Below are positions 43,395 through 50,939 of a stretch of 64,000 bases of DNA, one piece after another. The position numbers and the translations under genes were made by a program. Position 1 is the first letter of the stretch, and the number at the start of each line of letters is the position of its first letter. The notes below the pieces were generated by a model. That model did not search any database. It was not told the origin of the DNA and was given only the letters and a program-made list of their open reading frames with translations. Origin of the DNA: Bacteroidia bacterium (lineage in GTDB: Bacteria > Bacteroidota > Ignavibacteria > SZUA-365); NCBI GenBank assembly GCA_027493955.1, contig JAOSJT010000001.1:1069131-1133130 (forward strand), in the 5' to 3' direction.

Positions 43395-45494
43395 ATGCGA
43401 ATTATCTGCGGAAAGCGCTTCAGCCTGCTTCGAATGGCCTCCCTGACGGGGATGTTTCTTTTCATGTTCGCGACCGTTTTCGTAGCCAGCCCGGCACACG
43501 CCCAGTATCGAACTCTGCTGACGTTTCCGGATCCCGAGGTCAGCAGCATCATTCATTTCAACGATACGTTGTACGGGCTGCCCGGGATGCTCTATTCAAC
43601 GGACAGAGGCGAACGCTGGTCTCCGTATTCCTGCCGCATCGACTGGGATTTGCATACCTGCCATTCCGCAGCCGGAAATGATTCGCTTTTGTTGATCCTG
43701 ACATCAAGAGGTTTGTTTTCCAAATCCCGCCGCGAAGGAGTATTCCGATGGATCTCCTCCCGAACGGGTCAGCAACTGCACATGACCGGCAGCATCGTCC
43801 ATTTCACCGATGTCAGGGAAGACACAACTGTACTCGCATTTTCGACATCCAACGGTCTCGATGCCAGGGCATACGCGCACCCAGGGAAGAATGCGGAAAT
43901 TCTGTTCTGTGAGGATTCTTCCGTCTGGATACTCGCCGATAACAAAACATTGTATCACAGCACGAATCTCGGCAAATCCTGGACGCCCAAGCTGTCCGGA
44001 AACGGGAACTCAGTCAGGGGTCTTGCTCGCTATCGAGACAAGCTCTACTGCATTCCTTCGATATGGCAGGACAGGCTGCTGGTTTCGCCTGACGATGATA
44101 CATGGACGCCAATGGCCTTGCCGTTTTACACTTCAAATGACACACGGCTTGGGACATTTAACGGACAACTTCATGTCTGGTCTCCAACCCTCGGGATACA
44201 GCGATTTGATGAGGCATTGAATCGTTGGATAAAAATTGCGGATGGTGTTCGTGGTATGAATCGATTAACGATGGAGTACGGAGCGTTTTATTCCACCGGA
44301 GATGGTTTATTTCTCTATGAGCCATCGCGAAGCGCATGGCGATTGCTCGCCGAGCGCAACCCGTACAGTTCCGATCCCCTGCTCTTCACGACGCAAAGTT
44401 CATTTTTCATTTCGGACGACGCAAACAAAGCCATAGTCATGAGGCGGGAGGATAACACATGGTGGAGTATCACCAAACCGAAAAATCTGTATTTCCAGAA
44501 CCTCGCTGAAATCGATAATGTGCTATACAGTGCCTACGACACGACATTCCTGCATTCTGTCGACGGAGGTATACACTGGTCCCAAGCAGGGAGACTTCCC
44601 GTTCGCTGTCGGTTTTTTGGGGCAAGTAATGGAAAATTCGTAATCGTGACAATGGCGAGTTACACCGACACAGCTTTTGTCATGCATTCCGATGATCACG
44701 GTACGACCTGGAAGCGTGAAGGCGGCTTCATCGATGATCAGGGTGTCACAGGCATGTTTTTACGTGATAGCCGGCGTCTGATCAGAACCAGACAAAACGG
44801 CCCTGTGGATCACTGGTATTACTCCGGCGACGAAGGTGGCAGCTGGATTGAACTTAATAGCACCTTGCAGGCGCCGATCAAGCTCATCGTGCTGACCGAG
44901 CAGGCTATCGTAGCACAGACAACGTACGGACTGTGGAAATCGGTGGATCATGGAGCGAGTTGGGAGGGTATTTACATCCCATTTGAGGATTTTTCGCTTC
45001 GACTCGCAATCCCCGGTGGTGTATGTCTCACGGTACCTGATGGCTTTGTATTTGTTCACATGGATAATTCCGCTCCACGTTTTCTCCGATTCCCGTTGGA
45101 ATCCGCTTCCGTGAATCAGCTCGTTTCGAATGGTAAGGAACTCTACTTTTCAGGTTTCAGAAAATTCGTGATCGCACTTGAATTGACGCCTGAAGTTCTT
45201 TCGGTTTTGCATTCCCCTGTCCTGACTGATGACGCTTCCTTTACTGCAGGGGGCATCTGGCCCATGCCAGTGAGGGATGGCGGTTCGATACCAGTAACCG
45301 CGAAGTATGCAATGGATGTCAGCGTATCAATTATGGACTTCCTGGGACGGGATGTAGTGGATGAATACATCGTTGCGCTACAACCGGGTGAGAATATTCT
45401 TGCGCTACCGGGAAAGCGGCTGACCCCAGGAATCTATTTTGTCAGATTGTCGGATGGCGAGACTGTTAGCATCCGTCGATGTATCGTGAAATAG
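43395..45494 (+). CDS. T9SS surface protein with Asp-box repeats (paralogue 2)
   Basis: A 699-residue protein from the ATG at 43395, with GAGGTGA just upstream overlapping the previous stop. Signal peptide cleavage AHA|QYR. Asp-box-type motifs include STDRGERW, STNLGKSW, SVDGGIHW, SDDHGTTW, SGDEGGSW and SVDHGASW. The C terminus (VSVSIMDFLGRDVVDEYIV...LTPGIYFVRLSDGETVSIRRCIVK) is a sorting domain. Organisation and spacing suggest a tandem duplication with the preceding gene. Both look somewhat more AT-rich than the metabolic genes nearby. Confidence 0.82.
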   Translation: MRIICGKRFSLLRMASLTGMFLFMFATVFVASPAHAQYRTLLTFPDPEVSSIIHFNDTLYGLPGMLYSTDRGERWSPYSCRIDWDLHTCHSAAGNDSLLLILTSRGLFSKSRREGVFRWISSRTGQQLHMTGSIVHFTDVREDTTVLAFSTSNGLDARAYAHPGKNAEILFCEDSSVWILADNKTLYHSTNLGKSWTPKLSGNGNSVRGLARYRDKLYCIPSIWQDRLLVSPDDDTWTPMALPFYTSNDTRLGTFNGQLHVWSPTLGIQRFDEALNRWIKIADGVRGMNRLTMEYGAFYSTGDGLFLYEPSRSAWRLLAERNPYSSDPLLFTTQSSFFISDDANKAIVMRREDNTWWSITKPKNLYFQNLAEIDNVLYSAYDTTFLHSVDGGIHWSQAGRLPVRCRFFGASNGKFVIVTMASYTDTAFVMHSDDHGTTWKREGGFIDDQGVTGMFLRDSRRLIRTRQNGPVDHWYYSGDEGGSWIELNSTLQAPIKLIVLTEQAIVAQTTYGLWKSVDHGASWEGIYIPFEDFSLRLAIPGGVCLTVPDGFVFVHMDNSAPRFLRFPLESASVNQLVSNGKELYFSGFRKFVIALELTPEVLSVLHSPVLTDDASFTAGGIWPMPVRDGGSIPVTAKYAMDVSVSIMDFLGRDVVDEYIVALQPGENILALPGKRLTPGIYFVRLSDGETVSIRRCIVK

Positions 45495-45526
45495 CGGCAG
45501 TCGACCACCTACCTTGTGTTTGGAGA

Positions 45527-45550
45527 AAAAGGCGCCGATGGGCGCCTTTT
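45527..45550. terminator. bidirectional intrinsic terminator
   Basis: AAAAGGCGCC / GGCGCCTTTT, 10-bp perfect stem with a GATG loop, A-tract on one side and T-tract on the other. It lies between the stop of the second Asp-box gene (45494) and the stop of the convergent transketolase gene (45575), so it can serve both. Confidence 0.9.
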
Positions 45551-45574
45551 CCTGTATCCTCACAACATATATGC

Positions 45575-46495
45575 TCATCGCAGGAAATCCAGCACCTGTC
45601 GTTTGATCCCGGCTGTGTCGAGGCCGTAATATTCGTACAGACCAGTGGGAGAACCTGAACGGCCGTAGGTGGTCATGCCGATACGCTTCATGCGCGTGGG
45701 CTGCTGCTCGGAGAGGAGTTCCGTCACGGCGCCGCCGAGTCCTCCGACAATGCTGTGATCTTCCACGGTGATGACGCGGCCGGTTTCGCGGGCGGCTCTG
45801 ACAACCGTTTCCGCGTCCAGTGGCGCTATGGTGTGGATATTGTACACGCGAATGTCGAATCCTTCACCCTTGAGGTCCTCCGCCACCCTGAGCGCGTTGT
45901 ACACCACGCCACCGGTCGCGAATATCACAGCATCATTTCCGGCCTTGAGCAGATCCGCCTTGCCGAATTCGAAGCGATAGGTTTCGTCATGGATGTCCTC
46001 CAAACCCTGTCGGGTTAGTCGGAGAAACGCGGGCTGTTGATGCGTCGCGAGGAAATCCACTGCGGCCCGGGCCTCGCGGTCATCCGCCGGCTGAATGATG
46101 GTCATATTCGGCAGCGTACGCATGAGACCGATGTCTTCCAGCGCCATCTGGCTGTACCCGTCCTCGCCGATGGCCACGCCGCAATGCGTGCCGACGATTG
46201 TGACGTTGGCTTCGCTGTAGCCGATGGACATACGAATGGCCTCGAAACGGCCGACAACAAAGGTGGAAAAGGAGCAGATGAACGGTTTTTTTCCGCTGAG
46301 CGCCATGCCTGCGGCCGCACCGATCATGTTGTGTTCCTGTATGCCCATTTCGTAGAAACGTTCGGGATACTTCGCGGCAAAAAGCTGTGATTGGGTGGAC
46401 TTGGAAAGATCGGCGTCAAAAACGACGATATCCGGATGCGTGGCTCCGAGCTCCGCGAGCCGCTCGCCAAAAGATACACGGGTTGCTGTTGCCAT
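45575..46495 (-). CDS. transketolase, C-terminal subunit
   Basis: A 306-residue protein covering the pyrimidine-binding and C-terminal domains of transketolase: RVSFGERLAELGATHPDIVVFDADLSKST, FYEMGIQEHNMIGAAAGMALSGKKPF (catalytic Glu of the Pyr domain), and VITVEDHSIVGGLGGAVTELL. The N-terminal thiamine-diphosphate domain is encoded by the preceding gene 6 nt upstream, as in archaea and many anaerobes with split enzymes. Acts in the non-oxidative pentose phosphate pathway or a related carbon exchange. Confidence 0.93.
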   Translation of the reverse strand: MATATRVSFGERLAELGATHPDIVVFDADLSKSTQSQLFAAKYPERFYEMGIQEHNMIGAAAGMALSGKKPFICSFSTFVVGRFEAIRMSIGYSEANVTIVGTHCGVAIGEDGYSQMALEDIGLMRTLPNMTIIQPADDREARAAVDFLATHQQPAFLRLTRQGLEDIHDETYRFEFGKADLLKAGNDAVIFATGGVVYNALRVAEDLKGEGFDIRVYNIHTIAPLDAETVVRAARETGRVITVEDHSIVGGLGGAVTELLSEQQPTRMKRIGMTTYGRSGSPTGLYEYYGLDTAGIKRQVLDFLR

Positions 46496-46501
46496 GGTGC
46501 G

Positions 46502-47338
46502 CTATGCTTCCTTGGTGAGTTGGGCCTGAAGTTCTTCGATGGCGCGCTGAGCGTCCGCGTCGCCGGGCGCCTTGCCGTGCCATTCGGTGGGATGTTCCAT
46601 GAAGGACACGCCTTTTCCCTTCACGGTGTGCGCTATGATGAAATGCGGCTTGCCATCCAGCCGCTGGGCGTTCGACAGCGCCGTATCTATCTCCTCCACG
46701 TCGTGTCCGTCGATTTCCTGCACGTCCCAGTTGAAGGCACGCAGCTTTTCGGCAAGGGGTTCGAGGTTGATGATCTCGTTCGTGGGACCGTCAATCTGCC
46801 CTTTGTTGTAGTCCAGAATGACAATGAGATTGTCGAGCTTGTACATCGCCGCGGAAAGCAATGCCTCCCAGATCTGCCCTTCCTGCATTTCGCCATCCCC
46901 CACCACGCAATATGTGCGACGGGCACTGCCATCCAGACGCGCCGCCATGGCCATACCCTGGGCGATGCTGAGGCCCTGGCCAAGAGAACCGGTGGGCGCC
47001 TCCACGGCGGGCATGGAGACGTTGTGCGGATGTCCCTGAAGGGGACTGTCTATCTGACGCAGGGTGATCAGATCCTCGTGCTTGATCACTCCGGCGCGAG
47101 CAAGCACGGCGTAGAGCGCCGGAACCCCGTGACCTTTGGAGAGCACAAGCCGGTTCCTGTCGGGATCAAGGACATTGTCCGCCGTACGGCCAACGTATTT
47201 GAGCATGGTGACGGTGAGAATGTCGATCAGCGACAGCGATCCGCCCGGATGGCCGGAGCCGGCGGCGTGCAACATTCGGATGATATCGATTCGCATTTCC
47301 TGTGCGTACCGATGCAGAGCGGGGAGCGAAAGATCCAT
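46502..47338 (-). CDS. transketolase, N-terminal subunit
   Basis: A 278-residue PP domain: RIDIIRMLHAAGSGHPGGSLSLIDILTVT and GHGVPALYAVL. The ThDP/Mg motif GDGEMQEGQIWEALLSAAMYKLDNLIVILDYNKGQ is complete. It pairs with the downstream C-terminal subunit to form one active enzyme. The start is 40 nt after the AtuA-like small gene, so all four genes from 49.1 to 45.6 kb may share a transcript. Confidence 0.93.
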   Translation of the reverse strand: MDLSLPALHRYAQEMRIDIIRMLHAAGSGHPGGSLSLIDILTVTMLKYVGRTADNVLDPDRNRLVLSKGHGVPALYAVLARAGVIKHEDLITLRQIDSPLQGHPHNVSMPAVEAPTGSLGQGLSIAQGMAMAARLDGSARRTYCVVGDGEMQEGQIWEALLSAAMYKLDNLIVILDYNKGQIDGPTNEIINLEPLAEKLRAFNWDVQEIDGHDVEEIDTALSNAQRLDGKPHFIIAHTVKGKGVSFMEHPTEWHGKAPGDADAQRAIEELQAQLTKEA

Positions 47339-47378
47339 TGAGCGGGGATGGATGTATGGTGAACGAAAAGGATTGAGA

Positions 47379-47720
47379 TCAGTCGTAGAGCAATTCTTCG
47401 TCGATGTCGATTTCCATGCGCAGCATGGCGGAGCTGAGAGTCTTGCCCTGCGCGTCGTTTTTCAGCGACACCGTGCCTCCGCCGCCAAGCGTGTTATGGA
47501 GGATGAAATTCAGCGCACCGATATTGGGAAGTTCGAAACGCTCGACGGCACCGAAGCAAATACCCTCAAAGTGCCGCTTCACACGATCAACGGTAAGTTC
47601 TTTTAACAGAATGGGATAGAAGCGTTCATCGCGAGCAATGACTCCCACGTTTCCGGCATCTCCTTTGTCCCCGGAGCGGGCGTGCGCAATTTCTATGAGA
47701 CGGATGCGGCGTAGGGACAT
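47379..47720 (-). CDS. AtuA-like C-terminal (ferredoxin-fold) domain protein
   Basis: A 113-residue protein: IAHARSGDKGDAGNVGVIARDE is the recognisable motif of the domain that ends AtuA-family proteins, and LGGGGTVSLKNDAQGKTLSSAML closes it. Its start overlaps the stop of the DUF1446 gene (TGATG). In Pseudomonas AtuA both parts are one chain; here they are two coupled genes, presumably forming one complex. Confidence 0.88.
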   Translation of the reverse strand: MSLRRIRLIEIAHARSGDKGDAGNVGVIARDERFYPILLKELTVDRVKRHFEGICFGAVERFELPNIGALNFILHNTLGGGGTVSLKNDAQGKTLSSAMLRMEIDIDEELLYD

Positions 47721-49129
47721 CAGCGCTCCTCCACGATAACGTTTGGAGTGACAGCGGCTTTCGGAATGAGCGCCGGCCAGTATGCGATAACGTCGCTGGG
47801 CTTGGGTCGTCCGCCGGCGAATCCTGTCACCGATGGCGGTCCGGTAAGAATAAGCGGCGCGAGTTCCTGCCCGAAGCGGGCGATATGCTCTTTGTTCTTG
47901 CCTCTCACACCGATGCGCAGCAGCACCTCGTTGATCTCGGCGGGCATGGTGGCCAGCGGACCAAGGCAGGAAGAGTGGCCGACGAATTCGCTCAAAATTT
48001 CTTCGAATTCAAGCCCGAGATCCGCCAGACGCGTACGTAAAATAGCATCCGCGGCCTGGGCCTTTTCCAGAGCATCCGGCCAGGCGTAGGTTAGCGTTCC
48101 CGTGGCGGAGTAGCCGTCGTGATAGGAGGCCGATACTTTATAGAACGGCGTGTACGGCCTGCCTTTGACGTCGAAGACCCGCACCCGATTCTCCCCTTCT
48201 TGCCTGAGACGTATGGAGGTGAAATCGGCAATACAGTCCGGGGTGATGTACTCGGTCGGATCGCCGATTTCGTAGAGCAGTTGCTCCTTTACCGTTGCTT
48301 CCGACACAAGTCCGCCGGTGTTCTCGTGCTTGGTGATGACGACCGTGCCGTCGGGATGCGCTTCCGCGATGGGAAAACCGATATGCGCGAGATCCGGAAC
48401 GGATTTCCAGTCACCGAGAAAATTCCCGCCACTGCTCTGTCCGCCGCATTCGAGGATGTGACCGGCGACTGTACCCGCGGCAAGGAGGTCCCAGTCGTTT
48501 TCCGTCCATCCGAATTCGTGAATCATCGGCGCAAGAGTAAGGCCAGTGTCGGTGGTCCTGCCCGTGATGATGATTTGGGCGCCCTGACGCAGCGCCTCGA
48601 CGATGGGCCAGGCACCGAAGTACACATTGGCGGAGACAATGCGATCGCGGATGTCCCGCAGAGGCGCGTCGGTTTCCATGTTGCGCAGTTCGATACCCTG
48701 TGCGAGCAGCGCGTCAATGTCGTCGAGGATGTTGTCACCGAGGACCACGCCAATGCGCAGGCCGCGGATACCCGCTTTGTCCGCTTCACGGAATATTGCG
48801 TCGCGACATGCAAGAGGATTCACTCCCCCACCATTGGTAATCACCCGGACGTTCTTTTCCATGATATGCGGGAGCATACGACCGATTTGTCCAGGCAAAT
48901 CGCGTGCGTACCCGAGGGAGGGATCACGCAGCTTCTGTTTCTGCATGATGGACATGGTCACTTCCGCGAGGAAATCCATCATGAGATAGTCGATCGGTCC
49001 CCGCGTCACCTGATGATACGGAGCATCGATGAGATCGCCCCAGAAGCCCTGTCCGCTTGCGATTCGGATATGCTGTTTCAATGGATCCTTTGCGCTGGAA
49101 AGTGGGAAGCCACGGTTACCGCCATACAT
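47720..49129 (-). CDS. AtuA-family protein (DUF1446)
   Basis: A 469-residue protein with the DUF1446 pattern: [56 protein letters not shown], and [19 protein letters not shown]. Family members act in acyclic terpene (citronellol/geraniol) or related branched acyl catabolism in Pseudomonas, where a geranyl-CoA carboxylase works with AtuA. The exact reaction is not established. The ATG at 49129 yields about 22 residues before conservation begins, so a later start is possible. Divergent from the POT transporter. Confidence 0.88.
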   Translation of the reverse strand: MYGGNRGFPLSSAKDPLKQHIRIASGQGFWGDLIDAPYHQVTRGPIDYLMMDFLAEVTMSIMQKQKLRDPSLGYARDLPGQIGRMLPHIMEKNVRVITNGGGVNPLACRDAIFREADKAGIRGLRIGVVLGDNILDDIDALLAQGIELRNMETDAPLRDIRDRIVSANVYFGAWPIVEALRQGAQIIITGRTTDTGLTLAPMIHEFGWTENDWDLLAAGTVAGHILECGGQSSGGNFLGDWKSVPDLAHIGFPIAEAHPDGTVVITKHENTGGLVSEATVKEQLLYEIGDPTEYITPDCIADFTSIRLRQEGENRVRVFDVKGRPYTPFYKVSASYHDGYSATGTLTYAWPDALEKAQAADAILRTRLADLGLEFEEILSEFVGHSSCLGPLATMPAEINEVLLRIGVRGKNKEHIARFGQELAPLILTGPPSVTGFAGGRPKPSDVIAYWPALIPKAAVTPNVIVEER

Positions 49130-49182
49130 TTCGCGTCAATACGCGACAATTATGAATGTACACAATCATGCTTTGAGAAACA

Positions 49183-49258
49183 AAAAATCGGCGGTTTCCG
49201 ACGATTTTTCGGGTGCCGTTGTCGTTTGAAGCGTGCAGAATTCGTATCTTGAATTCTG
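49183..49258. promoter_or_regulatory. two dyads in the atuA-POT divergent region
   Basis: AAAAATCGGCGG (49183-49194) pairs with CCGACGATTTTT (49198-49209) at 11 of 12 positions. CAGAATTC (49236-49243) and GAATTCTG (49251-49258) form a perfect 8-bp inverted repeat, 52 nt before the transporter start. The second looks like an operator for a dimeric regulator. No regulator gene is adjacent. Confidence 0.45.
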
Positions 49259-49310
49259 TGCCGCCCCGGCGAGTATCCACTTTTATTCACTATATCGACG
49301 TTGTGCGCCT

Positions 49311-50723
49311 ATGACAGACACACACGACAAGCCGCGACTCAAGGATTTTCCGAAAACCTACTGGGTCGTCATTCTGTTCGAGTTTTTCGAACGCGGTTCC
49401 TATTACGGGATGATGAGCATACTCTCGGTGTACATGACGGACATCCTTGGATTTTCCAAGGAAGGTGTCGGAGTCATCAAGAGTACGATTCAGCCGCTGC
49501 TGTATTTCCTTCCCATTTTCACCGGGGCGATCGGCGACCGCATGGGCTATCGCAAGACGCTTATGGTGGCCTTTACATTGCTGGGAGGCGGCTACTTCCT
49601 TACAAGCCAGATGACCACATACAGCGCCGTGTTTTTCGGTCTGGTCATCATGGGTTTCGGCGCCGGGACGTTCAAGCCGGTGATTTCCGGTTCGATCGCA
49701 AAAATGACGGACGAGCGTACAAGCACGCTCGGTTTCGGTATTTTTTACTGGACGATCAATCTCGGGGCCTTCCTTTTCCCGCTCATCATCGTCCCGATGC
49801 TGAAGGCCATATCCTGGCATTACGTCATCATCGCCTCCGCGATCGGCACGGGCGCTATGCTCATTCCCACCATTTTCCTGTACAAGGAGCCCATCGAGCC
49901 GCGCAAGGAGAAGGAATCCTTCGGCACGGTCATTCGGGAAATTCTGGGCAAGCTCTGGATGGTGGTCACGGACTGGCGTTTCATTCTGTTCATTTTTATT
50001 TACTCCTGGTTCTGGATTCTGTATTTCCAGATGTTCGACAGTGTACTCTGGTACGTCAAAGCCTTTGTTGACGCTTCACCATTGAACGGCTTCATACAGG
50101 GGACCTTCGGCATCAACTGGAGCTTCGATGTGGAGCACGTGACCGTGATCAACGCCGGCACCATCATCCTGTTGCAACTCTTCATATCACGCATCGTGAG
50201 CAAAACGAAGGCTTTGCCCACCATGATCACCGGCATCTCTCTCGGCACACTGGGCATGGCCATTCTGGCGATCAACACCAATATCTGGGTTTTCATGGCC
50301 GGCATTATCATTTTCTCCATTGGGGAAATGACCGCGCATCCGAAGTTCATCAGCTATCTCGGTCTTATCGCTCCTCCCGACAAGAAAGCGACGTACATGG
50401 GCTTCGGCTTCCTTTATGGCGCCTTCGGTTCGCTTATCGGCGGCGTACTCGGTGCGAAGCTGTACGTGTTGTTCATCGATAATCCGATGATCAACTTTGT
50501 CCGTTCCGTGGCGGTGGAGAGGGGATTCGGCGATTTCCCGGTCAAAGCGACGATTGATCAGGCCCTGGAGATCGGGGCGCAGCTCGGTCTCACGAAAACC
50601 GATATCTCGGCCCACGCCTACACCTCGGAGTTGTGGCTGGTGTTCAGCTGCATCGGCGTCGTCTGTATCGTTGGCTTGCTGCTGTATCAGAAATTCATTG
50701 GTGCACGTACGGCAAGTACGTAG
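49311..50723 (+). CDS. POT/PTR-family proton-dependent transporter (MFS)
   Basis: A 470-residue membrane protein from the ATG at 49311. The POT family hallmark FEFFERGSYYGMMSIL (ExxER proton-coupling motif on helix 1) is followed by GDRMGYRKTLMVAF and GFGAGTFKPVISG, with FGIFYWTINLGAFLFPL later. Around 12 or more hydrophobic helices. Probably imports di-/tripeptides or related small molecules with protons, a good fit beside secreted peptidases. A diverged array repeat and a large palindrome follow directly. Confidence 0.9.
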   Translation: MTDTHDKPRLKDFPKTYWVVILFEFFERGSYYGMMSILSVYMTDILGFSKEGVGVIKSTIQPLLYFLPIFTGAIGDRMGYRKTLMVAFTLLGGGYFLTSQMTTYSAVFFGLVIMGFGAGTFKPVISGSIAKMTDERTSTLGFGIFYWTINLGAFLFPLIIVPMLKAISWHYVIIASAIGTGAMLIPTIFLYKEPIEPRKEKESFGTVIREILGKLWMVVTDWRFILFIFIYSWFWILYFQMFDSVLWYVKAFVDASPLNGFIQGTFGINWSFDVEHVTVINAGTIILLQLFISRIVSKTKALPTMITGISLGTLGMAILAINTNIWVFMAGIIIFSIGEMTAHPKFISYLGLIAPPDKKATYMGFGFLYGAFGSLIGGVLGAKLYVLFIDNPMINFVRSVAVERGFGDFPVKATIDQALEIGAQLGLTKTDISAHAYTSELWLVFSCIGVVCIVGLLLYQKFIGARTAST

Positions 50724-50783
50724 AGGAGCGCGGAGCGCACGTCCGTGCGACATGGCCCATGCTGCACAAGCACCCCGATGCGG
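50723..50783 (+). repeat. diverged copy of the 74-bp array unit
   Basis: GAGGAGCGCGGAGCGCACGT, then CCGTGCGACATGGCCCATGC, then TGCACAAGCACCCCGATGCGG follows the same order of landmarks as the array at 40 kb (GAGCGGAGAGCACGGCCGTG, about 15 variable nt, GTACAAGTGC, CTCAGTTCGG). It starts at the stop codon of the transporter. A second, opposite-strand fragment occupies 50891-50930 (GAGAGCTGAGAGCACGTCC on the minus strand). Confidence 0.65.
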
Positions 50784-50796
50784 TAGACCATAATAG

Positions 50797-50838
50797 ACAA
50801 AACGAAAGCAGAGTCCGCGGACTCTGCTTTCGTTTTGT
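50797..50838. terminator. 42-bp perfect palindrome, bidirectional terminator
   Basis: Every base from 50797 to 50838 is matched around the centre CGCG; the outer arms contain ACAAAACG and CGTTTTGT. It lies between the convergent transporter and Asp-box genes, and each strand ends in a T-rich arm, so it can terminate both. An unusually long perfect dyad for this window. Confidence 0.88.
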
Positions 50839-50939
50839 AGGTCTCGGTATACCGAATCGAGTTTCTTGTGCGGAGTGAGCAAGGTTTTAGGGACGTGCTC
50901 TCAGCTCTCTGTTCCCCGCTCCGCTCTCGCAGTCTCCCT

